NCBI GenBank assembly: GCA_019309605.1 | Contig: JAFDFW010000025.1 | Coordinates: 1-12,578 of the forward strand | Direction: 5' to 3' | DNA: 12,578 nt | From: Deltaproteobacteria bacterium | Lineage (GTDB): Bacteria > Myxococcota_A > Polyangia > Polyangiales > Houyiibacteriaceae | Part shown: positions 1 to 6,073 of the stretch, one piece after another | How the letters are laid out: each line of letters opens with the position of its first letter | Position numbering within the stretch: the first letter of the stretch is position 1 | Translations under genes and position numbers: made by a program | The notes under the pieces: generated by a model | What the model saw: the letters and a program-made list of their open reading frames with translations, nothing else | Databases searched by the model: none | What the model was told of the DNA's origin: nothing

Positions 1-65
1 GTTTGCTAGGAGAGGCCATCAAACGGATTCACCACAGCGACTCGGTGAGCTCGCTGTTTGTTTAA
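1..65 (+). CDS. prs: Ribose-phosphate pyrophosphokinase, C-terminal end only
   Basis: The frame open from the window start to TAA at 63-65 reads LLGEAIKRIHHSDSVSSLF followed by V and stop. This matches the conserved C-terminus of PRPP synthetase, which in bacteria typically ends in a form like (I/L)xEAIxRIxxxxSIS.LF. The enzyme makes phosphoribosyl pyrophosphate from ribose 5-phosphate and ATP for nucleotide, His and Trp synthesis. Only about 20 codons are present; the rest lies upstream. Context supports the call, because prs directly before rplY(ctc)-pth is a common bacterial gene order. The stop lies 15 bases before the rplY ATG, so the two are probably cotranscribed. The identification rests on a short peptide plus gene order. 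Confidence 0.85.
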   Translation, partial: LLGEAIKRIHHSDSVSSLFV

Positions 66-80
66 TTGGAGCAATTGAGA

Positions 81-740
81 ATGGAAACGACGACGTTGCA
101 GGCTGAGGTCCGCGCTACCCGCGGAAAGGGGCCAGCGCGTCGGCTGCGTGCAGAAGGAAAGATCCCGGGCGTATTTTACGGCCCGGGCGTCCCGCCCACG
201 CCGCTGACCCTGTCCCCCAAAGAAGTAACCCAAGCACTTCGAGGCGAGAGGGGGCGGAACGTGGTGTTCAAGCTGTCCGTAGACGGCAAAGACCACCTCG
301 CGATGGCCAAAGACGTGACCACCGATCCCGTCACGCACGAGCTCCTTCACATCGATTTGTATCGAATTCTCGAGGATAAGGTGCTCGAGGTGCACGTGCC
401 GCTCCACGCGACCGGACGGTCTGTAGGCGTCGTCCAAGGCGGCGTGTTGAACATCACGCGCCGTACACTTCCACTTCGTACGACGCCCGCGAATATCCCG
501 GTGTCCATCGATGTGGACGTGACCCATCTCGACCTCAAAGACACGATTTCGGTCGAGGATCTCGAGTTCCCGCAGGGTGTCGAGTGCTTGCTTCGGCCCA
601 AGTTGACGCTGGCGATCGTCCTCGAGCCCCGCAAAGCGACGGCGGCGGATGAGGAAGAGGCAGCGGCAGCGGCTGAGGCTGCAGCGCCAGCCGCTGAAGG
701 TGCGGCGCCCGCGGCTGACGCGGACAAGGCAGACAGCTAA
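81..740 (+). CDS. rplY: 50S ribosomal protein L25/general stress protein Ctc (long, TL5-type)
   Basis: This 219-residue protein binds 5S rRNA in the large ribosomal subunit. The N-terminal 5S-binding domain (about residues 5-95) includes the typical ARRLRAEGKIPGVFYG segment and the HELLHIDLYRI stretch. A second beta domain (about 96-182, VHVPLHATGRSVGVVQGG onward) places it in the long CTC/TL5 form rather than the short E. coli L25. A low-complexity Ala/Glu tail (about 183-219) follows. I chose ATG 81 because GGAG at 68-71 lies 9 bases upstream. The earlier in-frame TTG at 66 overlaps that Shine-Dalgarno sequence and would add five non-conserved residues. The gene sits between prs and pth, 14 bases before pth, and is likely cotranscribed with them. 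The family assignment is secure; the tail has no function that I can see. Confidence 0.96.
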   Translation: METTTLQAEVRATRGKGPARRLRAEGKIPGVFYGPGVPPTPLTLSPKEVTQALRGERGRNVVFKLSVDGKDHLAMAKDVTTDPVTHELLHIDLYRILEDKVLEVHVPLHATGRSVGVVQGGVLNITRRTLPLRTTPANIPVSIDVDVTHLDLKDTISVEDLEFPQGVECLLRPKLTLAIVLEPRKATAADEEEAAAAAEAAAPAAEGAAPAADADKADS

Positions 741-754
741 GCATCTGGCGCGCC

Positions 755-1324
755 GTGAGCACGCATCTCATCGCGGGCCTCGGCAACCCCGGTCCCAAGT
801 ACGTCGGCAACCGCCACAATGTGGGATTCATGGTGGTCGACGAGCTGGCGCGGCGCTGGGGTGCGCCCGGTTTCCGGGACAAGTTCAAGGGTGAGTTCAC
901 CAAGGTCGCGGTGGGCGGCGACGATGTGGTGCTCCTCAAGCCGATGACCTTCATGAACCTGAGCGGGGAGTCCGTTCAGGCCGCCATGCGATTCTTCAAG
1001 GTGCCGCTCGGTCAGATCGTCTGCGTGCACGACGAGCTCGACCTCGATTTTGGGGTGGTGCGAATCAAAGTAGGCGGCGGCACCGCCGGCCACAACGGGC
1101 TTCGTTCGATGCTCGAACACTGTGGCGGCGCCGATTTCGTGCGTTGCCGCATGGGCATCGGCCGACCCCAGCGAGGGCGTCCGGAGCAGCACGTCTTGAG
1201 CGATTTCAACAGTTTGGAGCGAGCCGAGCTGGTTGGGGTCCTCGATTTGGGCGCGGACATGGTGGAAACGGCGATTCGCGAAGGAGCCCGCCAGGCCATG
1301 AATCGTCACCACAGTCGATCCTGA
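755..1324 (+). CDS. pth: Peptidyl-tRNA hydrolase
   Basis: Pth cleaves the ester bond of peptidyl-tRNAs released from stalled ribosomes and so recycles tRNA in the cytoplasm. The 189-residue length is normal for the bacterial Pth1 family. Visible signatures are LIAGLGNPGPKY at residues 5-16, NRHNVGF with the catalytic His near residue 21, the MTFMNLSG motif around 64-71, the VHDELDLDFG segment containing the conserved Asp near 94, and GGGTAGHNGLRSM just after it. The start is GTG at 755. No good Shine-Dalgarno sequence precedes it, and only 14 bases separate it from the rplY stop, so translational coupling to rplY is plausible (inference). TGA ends the gene at 1322-1324, inside a short hairpin. 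Confidence 0.97.
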   Translation: MSTHLIAGLGNPGPKYVGNRHNVGFMVVDELARRWGAPGFRDKFKGEFTKVAVGGDDVVLLKPMTFMNLSGESVQAAMRFFKVPLGQIVCVHDELDLDFGVVRIKVGGGTAGHNGLRSMLEHCGGADFVRCRMGIGRPQRGRPEQHVLSDFNSLERAELVGVLDLGADMVETAIREGARQAMNRHHSRS

Positions 1325-1337
1325 CGACTGGCGTCAG
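1321..1337 (+). other. Perfect 6-bp hairpin overlapping the pth stop codon
   Basis: CTGACG (1321-1326) and CGTCAG (1332-1337) form a perfect inverted repeat with loop ACTGG, overlapping the pth TGA. No T-run follows, so it does not look like an intrinsic terminator. It could protect a 3' end or take part in the rpsF leader structure. Confidence 0.4.
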
Positions 1338-1345
1338 GGCGAGGA

Positions 1346-1409
1346 TCGGCTATGCCTGGCCTCCCTCGCTCCAGCCCCCGGGCTGGGGCCGACTAGACCG
1401 GGAGGAAAA
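1346..1409 (+). promoter_or_regulatory. Structured leader of rpsF with hairpin and strong RBS
   Basis: The 85-base gap before rpsF holds CCAGCCC (1371-1377) and GGGCTGG (1380-1386), a stem that extends outward by a G-U pair and two more pairs. An outer match TCGGC (1346-1350) with GCCGA (1388-1392) could enclose it. GGAGG at 1401-1405 lies 4 bases before the ATG at 1410. In several bacteria the S6:S18 complex represses its own operon by binding a hairpin in the rpsF leader that displays a CCG motif. A CCG occurs at 1389-1391, but I cannot show that the fold matches that motif. I see no clear promoter hexamers. Confidence 0.35.
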
Positions 1410-2141
1410 ATGGCAACTGCAGCGGCAGCGCCCGCCACGCGATGGGCGCGCGAATACGAGACAATCTACATCCTTCGAGCCGACGTCGATAACGCCGGCG
1501 CTGAGAAGGTTGTCGACCGTGCCAGGGACGTCATCGCACGTCTCGAGGGTACGCTCACGAAGCTCGACAACTGGGGCATGCGCAAGCTCGCGTACCCCAT
1601 TCGGAAGAGCAACCGCGGGATCTTCGTCTACCTGAAGTACGTCGGTTACAGCGACCTCGTCGCCGAGCTCGAGCGCAACTTGCGCTTGCTCGACGAGGTG
1701 GTGAGGTTCCAGACCGTGCTCCTTACCGAGGACATCGACCCGGCTTCGGTCGCGGTCGACCCCGACGAGGTGCAGTACCTGCACGTCGAGGCGGACGAAG
1801 AGGCCGAAGACGCCGAGCTGGAGCGAGCGCGCAGCCTTGGGATGGCGCCGCGAGCGCCGCGTGGGGTGCCCGTTGAGGCCCCTGCGGCTAAGCCTGAGGG
1901 CGATGTGCCGGCTCCAGCCGAGGGAGCTCCCGATGGAGCCACGGAGGCACCAGCCGCCGACGCAGTAGCCGCGGAGGCACCAGTTGCGGAGGCTCAGGCC
2001 GCAGAAGCGCCGGCTGCAGAGGCACCGGTTGCGGAGGCTCAGGCCGCAGAAGCGCCGGCCGCAGAGGCGCCGGCCGCAGCGGAAGCCGCTGAAGAATCAA
2101 CCGAAGCTGCGTCCGAAGACGAGAAGCGCGAGGAGGGCTGA
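1410..2141 (+). CDS. rpsF: 30S ribosomal protein S6 with long Ala/Glu/Pro-rich C-terminal extension
   Basis: S6 binds S18 and the central domain of 16S rRNA on the small-subunit platform. The S6 fold covers about residues 14-110: YETIYILRADVDN at the start, then LDNWGMRKLAYPIRKSNRG and IFVYLKYVGYSDLVAELER, as in bona fide S6. The protein is 243 residues, against about 95-135 for ordinary S6. The excess is an acidic, low-complexity tail (about residues 125-243) that contains tandem 15-residue repeats. ATG 1410 follows GGAGG at 1401-1405. The rpsR ATG lies 3 bases after the rpsF TGA, so S6 and S18 are cotranscribed, as expected for interacting proteins. Identity is certain. The tail is probably disordered; its function is unknown. 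Confidence 0.97.
   Translation: MATAAAAPATRWAREYETIYILRADVDNAGAEKVVDRARDVIARLEGTLTKLDNWGMRKLAYPIRKSNRGIFVYLKYVGYSDLVAELERNLRLLDEVVRFQTVLLTEDIDPASVAVDPDEVQYLHVEADEEAEDAELERARSLGMAPRAPRGVPVEAPAAKPEGDVPAPAEGAPDGATEAPAADAVAAEAPVAEAQAAEAPAAEAPVAEAQAAEAPAAEAPAAAEAAEESTEAASEDEKREEG
1974..2078 (+). repeat. 45-bp tandem repeat inside the rpsF tail
   Basis: Two 45-bp units, 1974-2018 and 2019-2063, differ at only two positions. A 15-bp partial third unit (2064-2078) follows. They encode 15-residue units of the form EAPVAEAQAAEAPAA (residues about 189-223 of S6). The length is a multiple of three, so changes in copy number would keep the frame. Confidence 0.9.
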
Positions 2142-2144
2142 GCC

Positions 2145-2411
2145 ATGGCCGACGATATCCAACAAGATTTCGACGTTGACGGTGGAGGACGCGGACGTGG
2201 TGGGCGTAAGAAGCCACCGGGCCACTCGCTCGCCCCGGACTTCAAGTTTGATTACAAAGATCCCCAGCAGCTTCGGCACTTCATCACCGATCGTGGCAAG
2301 ATAACGCCCCGTCGTATCAACGGTCTGAACGCCAAGCAGCAGCGTGATCTGACCCGTGCAATCAAGCGAGCCCGCAATATCGCGTTGCTCCCCTACACGG
2401 CGACGAAGTGA
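2145..2411 (+). CDS. rpsR: 30S ribosomal protein S18
   Basis: S18 is a small-subunit platform protein that pairs with S6. The 88-residue product has the S18 core at about residues 35-86: FDYKDPQQLRHFITDRGKI, then TPRRINGLNAKQQRDLTRAI and KRARNIALLPYT, which is the family signature. A Gly/Arg/Lys-rich N-terminal extension (about residues 13-25, GGGRGRGGRKK) makes it slightly longer than the usual 75 or so. The product has no cysteines, so it is not a zinc-binding form. ATG 2145 is preceded by AGGAGG at 2131-2136, which lies inside the end of rpsF. The gene is in an operon with rpsF upstream and rplI downstream. Confidence 0.98.
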   Translation: MADDIQQDFDVDGGGRGRGGRKKPPGHSLAPDFKFDYKDPQQLRHFITDRGKITPRRINGLNAKQQRDLTRAIKRARNIALLPYTATK

Positions 2412-2418
2412 GGTAGCC

Positions 2419-2883
2419 ATGGCATCCACGGTGGAAGTCGTACTCAAAGACAATCTCAAGCATCTTGGCTCGATCGGCGACGTGGTGCGCGTGCGCCGCG
2501 GCTATGCTCGCAACTTCTTGCTCCCGCGCGGCCTTGCGGTCGTCGCGAGCCGCGGGAACGTTCGGCAGATCGAGCATGAGAAGGCCATTCAAGCTCAGCG
2601 CATCGCCAAGCTTCGCTCCGCCCAGGAGGAGGTCGTTTTGGAGCTCGGCAAGGTCACCGTCATGATCGCCAAGGAAGCTGGCGAAGATGGCAAGTTGTTC
2701 GGTTCGGTCACTTCAAACGATGTGCTCGAAAGCCTCAAAGCCAAGGGCATCGACAATGTCGACAAGAAGAAGCTCGTCATGCCGGCTGAAATCATCAAAG
2801 AGGTGGGCAGCTACGAGGTCGGCGTGAAGCTACCGTATGGCTTGACGGCAACCGTGAAGCTCGAAGTGAAGACCCGCGCATAG
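2419..2883 (+). CDS. rplI: 50S ribosomal protein L9
   Basis: L9 binds 23S rRNA near the base of the L1 stalk through its N-terminal domain and extends outward on a long helix. The 154-residue product is close to the usual 148-150. The N-terminal domain is clear: VEVVLKDNLKHLGSIGDVV, then VRRGYARNFLLPRGLAV, the L9 signature with conserved Gly, Arg and Asn residues. The connecting helix (about 45-80) and the C-terminal domain (GKLFGSVTSNDV onward) are intact. ATG 2419 is preceded by GAGG at 2410-2413, which overlaps the rpsR stop. Longer in-frame starts around 2356 would lie inside rpsR and are rejected. The gene ends the ribosomal block and precedes dnaB by about 70 bases. Confidence 0.98.
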   Translation: MASTVEVVLKDNLKHLGSIGDVVRVRRGYARNFLLPRGLAVVASRGNVRQIEHEKAIQAQRIAKLRSAQEEVVLELGKVTVMIAKEAGEDGKLFGSVTSNDVLESLKAKGIDNVDKKKLVMPAEIIKEVGSYEVGVKLPYGLTATVKLEVKTRA

Positions 2884-2885
2884 CA

Positions 2886-2903
2886 GGAAGCAATTACGCT
2901 TCC
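2886..2903 (+). other. Hairpin just after rplI
   Basis: GGAAGC (2886-2891) and GCTTCC (2898-2903) form a perfect 6-bp inverted repeat with loop AATTAC, two bases after the rplI stop. No T-tract follows, so strong intrinsic termination is unlikely. It may mark an mRNA 3' end or processing site, or partly reduce read-through into dnaB (inference). Confidence 0.4.
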
Positions 2904-2939
2904 GCTCACTGTCCGTAAGAGCTAGAACCAAGGCTCGGC

Positions 2940-2955
2940 AGGGAGCAGCCCCATC
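2940..2955 (+). promoter_or_regulatory. Candidate Shine-Dalgarno sequence and ATC start of dnaB
   Basis: AGGGAG (2940-2945) lies 7 bases before ATC at 2953-2955, normal spacing for a ribosome binding site. Upstream of GTG 3013 the dnaB frame is closed by TAG at 2923-2925. Between 2926 and 3012 it has no ATG, GTG, TTG or CTG. ATC is therefore the only table-11 initiator in this stretch that would keep the conserved DnaB N-terminal motif. Confidence 0.5.
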
Positions 2956-4341
2956 ACTTCACGACAACAAGCAGGCCAAGTCCCCCCCAACGCCCTAGAG
3001 GCGGAACGGGCGGTGCTCGGGGGGATCCTCCTCGAGAACCAGGCGATGAACATCGTCGTCGAGACGCTGTCTGTCGAGGACTTCTACAGCGAGGCCAACG
3101 CCAAGATCTTCGAGGCGATGACCGAGCTGTCTAGCCGCGGTCAACCGGTCGACCAGGTCACGCTTCGAGAGGTGTTGGTCCACAGCGGGAAGCTCGCGTC
3201 GATTGGAGGCGACGAGTATCTGCTCTCGCTCAGCAATACCATCCCGAGCGTCTCGAACATTCAGGCGCATGCGCGGATCATCCGGGAGAAATCGGTCATT
3301 CGGGCGCTCATTCTGGCGTGCCACGAGGTCGTTTCGCGAGGCTACGGGGACTACGGGCCGATCGATGAGTTTCTCGATCAATCCGAGTCGTCGATCTTCG
3401 CGGTCGGGAGGGAGCGCGCACGAAATCCTTACGAGCACGTGAAGGATGTCGTGATGCGAACGTTTCAGGAAATCCATGAAACAGCCAACCGCGGCGAGGC
3501 GATCACGGGCCTGCCGACGGGCTACAAGCAACTCGACAAGATGACCGCGGGGATGCACTCCGGCGATCTCATCATCGTCGCAGGCCGTCCCGGCATGGGT
3601 AAGACCTCGTTTGCGCTCAATGTGGCTCACCATGCGTGCGAGAAGAGCAAATCGCCGGTTGCGGTGTTTTCTCTCGAGATGCCCAAGGGGCAGCTCGTTC
3701 GCCGTCTTCTCGGCAGCGAAGCCCGCGTCGACGGCAACCGCATTCGTACCGGGCAGCTCCAGAAGGACGACTGGCCGAAGCTCGCGGACGCCGCGGGCAC
3801 CTTGAGCGAGATGCCGATTTGGATCGATGACACGCCGGCGATCTCGATGCTCGAGCTGCGGGCCAAGGCCCGTCGCCTCAAGTCCGAGGTCGGCCTCAGC
3901 TTGATCGTGGTCGACTACTTGCAGCTGATGCGCTCGGGCTCACGCAACGATTCGCGCGAGCAGGAGATCAGCGAGATCAGCCGAAGCTTGAAAGCGCTCG
4001 CCAAGGAGCTCGAGATGCCGGTGATGGCGCTCTCGCAGCTCAACCGTGGCGTTGAATCGCGCGGCGTGAAGGACAAGCGGCCTCAGCTGTCGGACCTTCG
4101 TGAGTCCGGTGCCATCGAGCAGGACGCGGACACGATCTGGTTCATCTATCGCGACGAAGTCTACAACCAAGAGAGCGACGACCGTGGCATTGCCGAGATC
4201 ATCATCGGCAAGCAACGCTCCGGCCCCACCGGCACCTGCCGGGTTCGGTTCTTCAACGAGTACACGCGCTTCGATGATCTTGCGGAGTCGGATTACTACG
4301 GGGGGGCTGCGCCTGGGGCAACGGATTTTAAGGATAACTAG
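2953..4341 (+). CDS. dnaB: Replicative DNA helicase DnaB
   Basis: DnaB is the hexameric 5'-3' helicase that unwinds DNA at the replication fork and recruits primase. Read from ATC 2953 it has 462 residues, typical for the family. The N-terminal domain begins with VPPNALEAERAVLGG (residues 10-24), a family hallmark. The RecA-like domain has Walker A GRPGMGKT (211-218) and Walker B IVVDYLQLM (about 318-326). The SQLNRGVESR and DLRESGAIEQDAD segments and the C-terminal IIIGKQRSGPTGT follow. The first conventional start, GTG 3013, would remove the VPP..LEAERA motif and give 442 residues. No intein is present. The gene closes the ribosomal-protein cluster, a common arrangement after rplI. Function is certain; the start is not. 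Confidence 0.93.
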   Translation: MTSRQQAGQVPPNALEAERAVLGGILLENQAMNIVVETLSVEDFYSEANAKIFEAMTELSSRGQPVDQVTLREVLVHSGKLASIGGDEYLLSLSNTIPSVSNIQAHARIIREKSVIRALILACHEVVSRGYGDYGPIDEFLDQSESSIFAVGRERARNPYEHVKDVVMRTFQEIHETANRGEAITGLPTGYKQLDKMTAGMHSGDLIIVAGRPGMGKTSFALNVAHHACEKSKSPVAVFSLEMPKGQLVRRLLGSEARVDGNRIRTGQLQKDDWPKLADAAGTLSEMPIWIDDTPAISMLELRAKARRLKSEVGLSLIVVDYLQLMRSGSRNDSREQEISEISRSLKALAKELEMPVMALSQLNRGVESRGVKDKRPQLSDLRESGAIEQDADTIWFIYRDEVYNQESDDRGIAEIIIGKQRSGPTGTCRVRFFNEYTRFDDLAESDYYGGAAPGATDFKDN

Positions 4342-4345
4342 TTGG

Positions 4346-4443
4346 CTGCCGCGGGTGTGTTGAGGGGTGAGGTGCTGGGTTGGTTGCCTGGTTTGGTTTA
4401 GTTACACCGCCCATTTAGTTACACCACCCGCCCACCCCCACCC
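4346..4443. repeat. Imperfect direct repeat, copy A (dnaB-pntB junction)
   Basis: This copy starts with CTGCCGCGGGTG (4346-4357) and continues with a G-rich stretch including CTGGGTTGG and GGTTTGGTTT. It then has two GTTACACC boxes (4401, 4418) and a C-rich end, CCCGCCCACCCCCACCC (4427-4443). On the minus strand that end is a canonical four-tract G-quadruplex motif with single-base loops. Copy B at 4524-4608 has the same order of blocks. Confidence 0.65.
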
Positions 4444-4456
4444 GTAATCCTCCCTG

Positions 4457-4532
4457 CCGCGGCAATCGCTTCGCTCTGCCTTGGCGGCGCCTTTGGCGCC
4501 GGGCTTCGCCCTGCGGGCTTGCGCTGCCGCGG
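4457..4532. repeat. Palindromic module between the two direct repeats
   Basis: The outer arms CCGCGGCA (4457-4464) and TGCCGCGG (4525-4532) are perfect inverted repeats. Inside lies a 7-bp hairpin, CGGCGCC (4485-4491) with GGCGCCG (4495-4501), loop TTT. Next comes GGGC (4501-4504) with GCCC (4508-4511), and that GCCC can alternatively pair with GGGC at 4515-4518. It resembles a REP-like or other small dispersed palindromic element. There is no coding signal and no T-tract. Confidence 0.6.
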
Positions 4533-4608
4533 GTGGGATGGAGGGGGTTGGGGGACTGCGAACCTGGGTTGGTTTGGTTACACCGCCCGCCCACCCCTGC
4601 CCCTACCC
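4524..4608. repeat. Imperfect direct repeat, copy B (dnaB-pntB junction)
   Basis: This copy repeats CTGCCGCGGGTG (4524-4535), a G-rich stretch, CTGGGTTGG, GGTTTGGTT, GTTACACCGCCC (4577-4588) and a C-rich end. The plus strand has a G-quadruplex motif at 4531-4554 (tracts of 3, 3, 5 and 5 G). The minus strand has one over 4586-4608 (C tracts of 3, 3, 4, 4 and 3 on the plus strand). Copies A and B start 178 bp apart. Confidence 0.65.
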
Positions 4609-4622
4609 ACAAGACAGCAAGC

Positions 4623-4637
4623 GGGGTGGGTCACCCC
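4623..4637 (-). terminator. Possible terminator hairpin after pntB
   Basis: GGGGTG (4623-4628) and CACCCC (4632-4637) form a perfect 6-bp stem with loop GGT, two bases beyond the pntB stop on the minus strand. It is GC-rich but lacks a downstream T-run on either strand. Termination here may be weak, or may rely on Rho or on the structured repeats beyond it. Confidence 0.35.
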
Positions 4638-4639
4638 CC

Positions 4640-6073
4640 CTACAAATCCTTCACTTCCCCAATCAACCCTTGGACCACCTTCTTGGCGTCGCCGAAGACC
4701 ATCATCGTGTTGTCGTATTCGAAGAGCTCGTTCTTGATGCCGGCGTAGCCGGGGCTGAGGCTTCGTTTGACGACGAAGACCGAGCGGGCTTCGTGGGCAT
4801 TGAGAATTGGCATACCCGCGATGGGGCTGCTCGGGTCCTTCGTGGCGGCGGGGTTCACCACGTCGTTCGCGCCCAGGATGATCACCACATCGGTGTTCTT
4901 GAACTCGGAGTTGATCACGTCCATTTCGAGGAGTTCCTCGTAGGGGACGTCGGCCTCGGCCAGCAGGACGTTCATGTGTCCGGGCATGCGGCCCGCGACC
5001 GGATGGATGCCGTAGGTGACCTTGGTGCCTCGCTCCTTGAGCAAATCGGCGAGCTCGCGGACCGCGTGTTGCGCCTGAGCAACCGCTAGCCCGTAGCCGG
5101 GAATGATGATGACCGACTCCGCGTTCTCGAGGAGCATCGCGGCCTCCTCCGGGCCGCAGGAGGTCACGCTCGTGTACTCGTCGCTGCCGCCGCCTCCGCC
5201 ACCGTCTGTGACGCCGAAGCCGCCGACGAGGACGTTGAGCAGCGATCGGTTCATCGCCACGCACATGATCTGCGTGAGGATGAGACCCGCTGCGCCGACC
5301 ATGGCGCCTGCGATGATCAACAATGGGTTGCCGATGACGAAACCAGCCATCGATGCTGCGACCCCAGAGTACGAGTTGAGGAGCGACACGACGACGGGCA
5401 TGTCAGCGCCGCCGATCGGAATCGTCAGCAGGATGCCTAGGATCAGCGAGACGGCCGCGAGAGAGAGCACCCACACGATCGAATCCGGAGCGGCGGCTGC
5501 CACGGCAATGCCGCCGAACGCGAAGGACGCAAGGAGCAGCCCGAAGGTGATGTAGTGCCTCGCCGGAAGTAGGATCGGCTGGCCTTTCTTGAGCTTCCCT
5601 TGAAGCTTGAACAGGGCGATGAGGCTGCCGGTGAAGGTAATGCCGCCGATCAGGATCGACAGCATGACCGTGATGGCCTCGTCGGTGCCCAGCGTCTCGT
5701 AGACGGTGCCTGTGGCCCCGCGTTGAACGACCAGGTCCCAGTAGATCGAAGTCGCGACGAGTGCGGAGGCGATGCCGCCGAAGCCGTTGAAAAGGGCCAC
5801 CATCTCCGGCATCGAGGTCATTTGGACGCGAATGGCGAACAGGAGGCCGATGATGGTGCCGATCACCATGCCGCCGGCGATCCAGCGGTAGTCGACGACC
5901 CCAAGTTCCAGGAGTGCGCCGATGATGGCGAGCAGCATGCCGACGGCGGCGAGCGCATTGCCGCGCCGCGCGGTCTTGACCTTGGAGAGCCGCTTGATCC
6001 CGAAGATGAAAAGGATCGTGGATAGAAGATAGATGACCGGGACCACGGTCGATTGCATGACTTCCTGACTCAT
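4640..6073 (-). CDS. pntB: NAD(P)+ transhydrogenase (Re/Si-specific), beta subunit
   Basis: PntB carries most of the proton channel and the NADP(H)-binding domain of the membrane transhydrogenase, which uses the proton gradient to reduce NADP+ with NADH. The 477-residue product has a hydrophobic N-terminal part of about 280 residues with many membrane helices (e.g. VPVIYLLSTILFIFGI, then GNALAAVGMLLAIIGALLEL). A Gly-rich linker (GGGGGG, about residue 292) follows. The soluble NADP domain then runs GYGLAVAQAQHAV, GIHPVAGRMPGHMNVLLAEA, GANDVVNPAA and SLSPGYAGIKNELF. All are conserved in E. coli PntB, and length is normal. Its ATG overlaps the pntAB stop by 4 bases, so the two are translationally coupled. 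The gene converges on dnaB across the repeat region. Confidence 0.98.
   Translation of the reverse strand: MSQEVMQSTVVPVIYLLSTILFIFGIKRLSKVKTARRGNALAAVGMLLAIIGALLELGVVDYRWIAGGMVIGTIIGLLFAIRVQMTSMPEMVALFNGFGGIASALVATSIYWDLVVQRGATGTVYETLGTDEAITVMLSILIGGITFTGSLIALFKLQGKLKKGQPILLPARHYITFGLLLASFAFGGIAVAAAAPDSIVWVLSLAAVSLILGILLTIPIGGADMPVVVSLLNSYSGVAASMAGFVIGNPLLIIAGAMVGAAGLILTQIMCVAMNRSLLNVLVGGFGVTDGGGGGGSDEYTSVTSCGPEEAAMLLENAESVIIIPGYGLAVAQAQHAVRELADLLKERGTKVTYGIHPVAGRMPGHMNVLLAEADVPYEELLEMDVINSEFKNTDVVIILGANDVVNPAATKDPSSPIAGMPILNAHEARSVFVVKRSLSPGYAGIKNELFEYDNTMMVFGDAKKVVQGLIGEVKDL

Noticed and set aside
66..740. rplY starting at TTG 66
   Set aside because: The TTG overlaps the GGAG that serves as ribosome binding site for ATG 81, and the five extra residues are not part of the L25 family.
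2356..2418. N-terminal extension of rplI into rpsR
   Set aside because: It would be read inside the rpsR coding sequence in another frame. L9 starts properly at ATG 2419 behind GAGG.
4415..4612. 65-codon minus-strand frame in the dnaB-pntB junction
   Set aside because: It consists of the repeat copies themselves (GVGG-R/W-CN seen twice). It has no ribosome binding site and no recognisable domain, so it is a by-product of the G-rich repeats.
4481..5089. 202-codon plus-strand frame opposite the pntB 3' end
   Set aside because: It is antisense to the conserved NADP-binding domain of PntB, and its product shows no family features.
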